DNA from: Dehalococcoidales bacterium
Lineage (GTDB): Bacteria > Chloroflexota > Dehalococcoidia > Dehalococcoidales > Fen-1064
Length of the DNA: 7,411 nt
Direction: 5' to 3'
NCBI GenBank assembly: GCA_016929875.1
Contig: JAFGHZ010000027.1
Coordinates: forward strand, 1 to 7,411
Shown here: one piece after another, positions 5,296-7,411 of the stretch
Layout of the letters: the number at the start of each line of letters is the position of its first letter
Position numbering within the stretch: the first letter of the stretch is position 1
Made by a program: the position numbers and the translations under genes
The notes under the pieces: generated by a model
What the model was told of the DNA's origin: nothing
What the model saw: the letters and a program-made list of their open reading frames with translations, nothing else
The model's database searches: none

Positions 5296-7098
5296 ATGAG
5301 GAATAAAAGTTACTTAGTCGTTGGTAGCATCTTTGTAATGCTGTCAATGGTTCTTAGCTCGTGTGGGGGGACCACTTCAACTACCAGCACGGCAGCAACC
5401 ACAACAACGGCTGCAACTACGGCAGTTACAACCACCACCACTACTACCGAGATACCCACGATAGTGGCTACAACTGCCGCTGAGAGCGAGCCGGAATACG
5501 GCGGTTCAATAGTATTTCCGATTGCCGGTGAACCGCGGCGCTGGGACCCATATATTCACGAAGGCGGTTCGGAATATGTTCATAAATTCATCTACGAAAC
5601 CTTTGCGTGGGGGAACTGGGCCGCAGACCGGACAGTCTATCCCGACATATTCAGGGTAGGTCTCCCGCCTGTCTCTGAAACGATAGGTTGTCTGGCCGAA
5701 TCCTGGGATCTACCTGACACTAATACTATTATTATCAACCTCCGCCACGGCATTCATTACCAGAATAAGCCGCCGGTGAACGGGCGCGAGTTGACCGCCA
5801 GCGATGTTGCGTTCTGCTTCAACAGGTTGTTAGGTCTCGGCGAATTCACCAAGCCAAGCACGGCTATATCGGGATTGGCCTACACAAAAGTCACTGCGGT
5901 GACCGTTATTGATAAGTACACTATTGAAATAAAACACGGGCCGTCGGCAGCGCTCTGGACCGCTCTGTTTGCAGGTGGTCTCGCGGATGTCATCTACACA
6001 CGAGAAGCGTTTACAGCCGGGCTGGATGACTGGAAAAACGCCGTGGGCACCGGGCCGTTCATGATTAATAACATTGTGGCTAGCTCGTACATAGAGCTTG
6101 TCAAAAATCCAAGCTACTGGAGATACGACGAGCGTCATCCTGAAAACAAACTCCCGTACTTTGATAAAGTAAAAATGCTGGTTATCCCCGACGCAGCAAC
6201 GGTTTTATCAGCACTGCGCACAGGAAAACTGGATTTTACAGCAGCCGTATCTTACGAAAACTATATAGCCCTGCTGGCAACAAATCCCGATATGCAGGTA
6301 TTCACCTCTCCAGGTGCTTCGTATGCCGTACAACTTATGTGCGACCAGGAGCCTTTTACCGACATTAACGTGCGTGCTGCGATGCAGATGGCCGTCAACT
6401 TACCGGAGATGGCTGAGACCTATTTTAACGGTCTCGCAGACACATTCCCTCAACCCATAGCTAGCGCGGCATGTAGGGACTATGCTACTCCATTCGACGA
6501 ATGGCCGCAGGACTTGAAGGACGAATATACTTACAATCCGGAAGGGGCAAGGCAATTACTAGCTGACGCGGGGTATCCCGACGGCTTTGATACCACTATC
6601 AACACCTACGCCACTGTTGTAGACCTGGCCCAAATCGTAAAAGGTTACTGGGAAGACATCGGTGTCAGAGTAACCATAAACGCCCCGGACCGTGGCGCAA
6701 TGGACGCAATCGCCTGGAGCCATACGATCAAGGGGTCAATGCTTATTGCTTTTGGGGCTTTTGTTGACACCCCGATGAGCACCTTCTCCTTCTACGCAGG
6801 AGGAATATCGTGGAACTTCACAGGCAACAACGACCCCGTATTCGACAAGTACTACACGGATCTTACTGCTTCCGACGATTTGATGGAATTGAACGACATC
6901 GCCAGAGAGGGCCTCATGTACGCTATCAGGCAGCACTGGATCGTCGCACTCAATGCGCCGAGGACAATCGGAGTAGCCCAACCCTGGATCGGCGGTTATC
7001 ATGGGGAAGCCGCTCTGGGTAGATATCAAAGCGGCGGAGTAATAGCTCGCATCTGGAATAAGGTTGCGATGAAGAAAGCAATGGGTGGACAACCTTAA
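5296..7098 (+). CDS. ABC transporter solute-binding lipoprotein, family 5 (DppA/OppA-like)
   Basis: This 600-residue extracytoplasmic lipoprotein should bind a solute and hand it to a membrane permease. Residues 1-22 are a lipoprotein signal (basic MRNK, hydrophobic core, lipobox LSSC with C23 as the lipidated residue). Residues 26-51 are a Thr/Ala-rich linker. The binding domain starts near YGGSIVFPIAGEP and carries family 5 features: LAESWDL, LRHGIHYQNKPPVNGRE then TASDVAFCFNRLL (about 165-180), VGTGPF followed by VKNPSYW (from about 250), and NVRAAMQMAVN (358-368). The length is normal for the family. The class includes binders of peptides, nickel, oligosaccharides and others; the ligand cannot be read from sequence. 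A second lipoprotein begins downstream, but no permease or ATPase lies inside the window. The strong promoter and operator array upstream imply regulated, possibly high expression. Confidence 0.93.
   Translation: MRNKSYLVVGSIFVMLSMVLSSCGGTTSTTSTAATTTTAATTAVTTTTTTTEIPTIVATTAAESEPEYGGSIVFPIAGEPRRWDPYIHEGGSEYVHKFIYETFAWGNWAADRTVYPDIFRVGLPPVSETIGCLAESWDLPDTNTIIINLRHGIHYQNKPPVNGRELTASDVAFCFNRLLGLGEFTKPSTAISGLAYTKVTAVTVIDKYTIEIKHGPSAALWTALFAGGLADVIYTREAFTAGLDDWKNAVGTGPFMINNIVASSYIELVKNPSYWRYDERHPENKLPYFDKVKMLVIPDAATVLSALRTGKLDFTAAVSYENYIALLATNPDMQVFTSPGASYAVQLMCDQEPFTDINVRAAMQMAVNLPEMAETYFNGLADTFPQPIASAACRDYATPFDEWPQDLKDEYTYNPEGARQLLADAGYPDGFDTTINTYATVVDLAQIVKGYWEDIGVRVTINAPDRGAMDAIAWSHTIKGSMLIAFGAFVDTPMSTFSFYAGGISWNFTGNNDPVFDKYYTDLTASDDLMELNDIAREGLMYAIRQHWIVALNAPRTIGVAQPWIGGYHGEAALGRYQSGGVIARIWNKVAMKKAMGGQP
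5371..5448 (+). repeat. Low-complexity ACN-rich tract encoding the Thr/Ala linker
   Basis: This encodes residues 26-51 of the lipoprotein, almost all Thr, Ala or Ser, ending in seven consecutive Thr. It would act as a flexible tether between the lipid anchor and the binding domain and may carry O-glycans. Such tracts change length easily by slippage. Confidence 0.85.
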
Positions 7099-7128
7099 AA
7101 TGAGATGACATCTTACCTCCTTGAATAG

Positions 7129-7173
7129 CATAGTATGGGGGAGGGGAATTTGCCTACCTCCCCCCATACTATG
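7129..7173 (+). other. Strong GC-rich hairpin after the solute-binding protein gene
   Basis: CATAGTATGGGGG (7129-7141) pairs perfectly over 13 bases with CCCCCATACTATG (7161-7173). A further three pairs (AGG 7142-7144 with CCT 7157-7159) form after one bulged C. No run of T follows on either strand, so it is not a standard intrinsic terminator. It may protect the 3' end of the upstream message or reduce read-through into the next gene. Confidence 0.75.
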
Positions 7174-7202
7174 TGAAATCAGGATGTTTCTACTGGCTAC
7201 AG

Positions 7203-7223
7203 AGTGAGACAGACCGTCTCACT
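7203..7223 (+). other. Second hairpin in the intergenic region
   Basis: AGTGAGAC (7203-7210) pairs perfectly with GTCTCACT (7216-7223) around a five-base loop. It is followed by TAAAATATAAGG rather than a T run, so it is at best a weak terminator; an operator or RNA structural element is also possible. Confidence 0.5.
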
Positions 7224-7230
7224 TAAAATA

Positions 7231-7306
7231 TAAGGAGGACTAGCAATTTAGAAAGGTTTCACTCAATATGGCAAATCTACAATCAGGTAAATCTAAGTAA
7301 GGAGGA
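7231..7306 (+). repeat. Duplicated TAAGGAGGA ribosome-binding-site motif
   Basis: TAAGGAGGA occurs at 7231-7239 and again at 7298-7306, each followed shortly by ATTTAG (7246-7251 and 7308-7313). The second copy serves the start codon at 7313. The first has no usable start codon at proper distance. Between them lies a ten-codon frame, 7268-7300 (MANLQSGKSK), whose stop codon overlaps the second motif. Confidence 0.55.
7299..7305 (+). promoter_or_regulatory. Ribosome binding site for the GTG start at 7313
   Basis: AAGGAGG is a full anti-16S match, seven bases before the GTG at 7313. It supports GTG rather than a later codon as the start. Confidence 0.85.
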
Positions 7307-7312
7307 TATTTA

Positions 7313-7411
7313 GTGAAAAAAAGCCTGTTTTTAGTTATCTCGATACTCATCATCACAGCACTGTTCCTCTCCGCTTGCGGCCCGAAGTCGACGACAACTA
7401 CGGCCACAACC
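7313..7411 (+). CDS. Second lipoprotein, N-terminus only (runs off right edge)
   Basis: Thirty-three codons are present, starting from GTG. They encode a basic start (KKS), a hydrophobic core, and lipobox LSAC with C22 as the predicted lipidated residue. CGPK is then followed by a new Thr-rich linker (STTTTATT). This layout copies that of the solute-binding protein upstream, so a further ABC solute-binding protein is the likely identity, but the diagnostic domain lies outside the window. The separation from the upstream gene (214 bases, two hairpins) suggests either a distinct transcript or a reduced level from a shared one. Confidence 0.75.
   Translation, partial: MKKSLFLVISILIITALFLSACGPKSTTTTATT

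Noticed and set aside
1..7411. CRISPR array, insertion sequence or phage attachment site
   Set aside because: No regularly spaced long repeats, transposase motifs, paired terminal inverted repeats or integrase genes are visible.

Overview
This 7.4 kb window looks like ordinary bacterial chromosome. I infer an anaerobic or microaerobic member of the Chloroflexota, most likely Dehalococcoidia. The inference rests on two lipoproteins with long Thr/Ala linkers straight after the lipobox cysteine, strong AGGAGG-type ribosome binding sites, a ferrous-iron (Feo) uptake operon headed by a DtxR-FeoA fusion, and moderate GC content. No rRNA, tRNA, transposase or CRISPR array is visible, so the assignment comes from protein style only and is tentative.

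Layout. (1) Positions 1-395, minus strand: the receiver end of a NarL/FixJ-type response regulator that runs off the left edge. (2) Positions 683-1129, plus: a 148-residue protein with two matching four-cysteine modules, function unknown, closed by a good intrinsic terminator at 1161-1193. (3) Positions 1202-4177, plus: an iron operon with a near-consensus promoter, a DtxR-like palindrome over its -10 box, a 301-residue DtxR-type repressor with an extra C-terminal FeoA domain, and feoB three bases downstream. (4) Positions 4234-4875, minus: bioY, the substrate-binding membrane subunit of a biotin ECF transporter, convergent with feoB. (5) Positions 4876-5295: a 420-bp regulatory region with a strong promoter whose -10 box lies inside a tandem 12-bp repeat built on the palindrome ACTATAGT. 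(6) Positions 5296-7098, plus: a 600-residue lipoprotein of the family 5 (peptide/nickel/oligosaccharide type) ABC solute-binding proteins. (7) Positions 7099-7312: two hairpins and a repeated ribosome-binding-site motif. (8) Positions 7313-7411, plus: the first 33 codons of a second lipoprotein with the same kind of linker.

How the parts work together. The iron operon appears to be a closed feedback unit: the repressor should sense Fe(II), bind the palindrome over its own promoter, and so limit both itself and the FeoB Fe(II) transporter. Its fused FeoA domain may also contact FeoB. BioY and the two lipoproteins are separate uptake functions. Together with FeoB they give the window a nutrient-import theme, though nothing shows that they share regulation. 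The points most worth a second look are the repressor with tandem SH3/FeoA domains and a mixed-type metal site, the operator array before the solute-binding protein, and the duplicated cysteine module.
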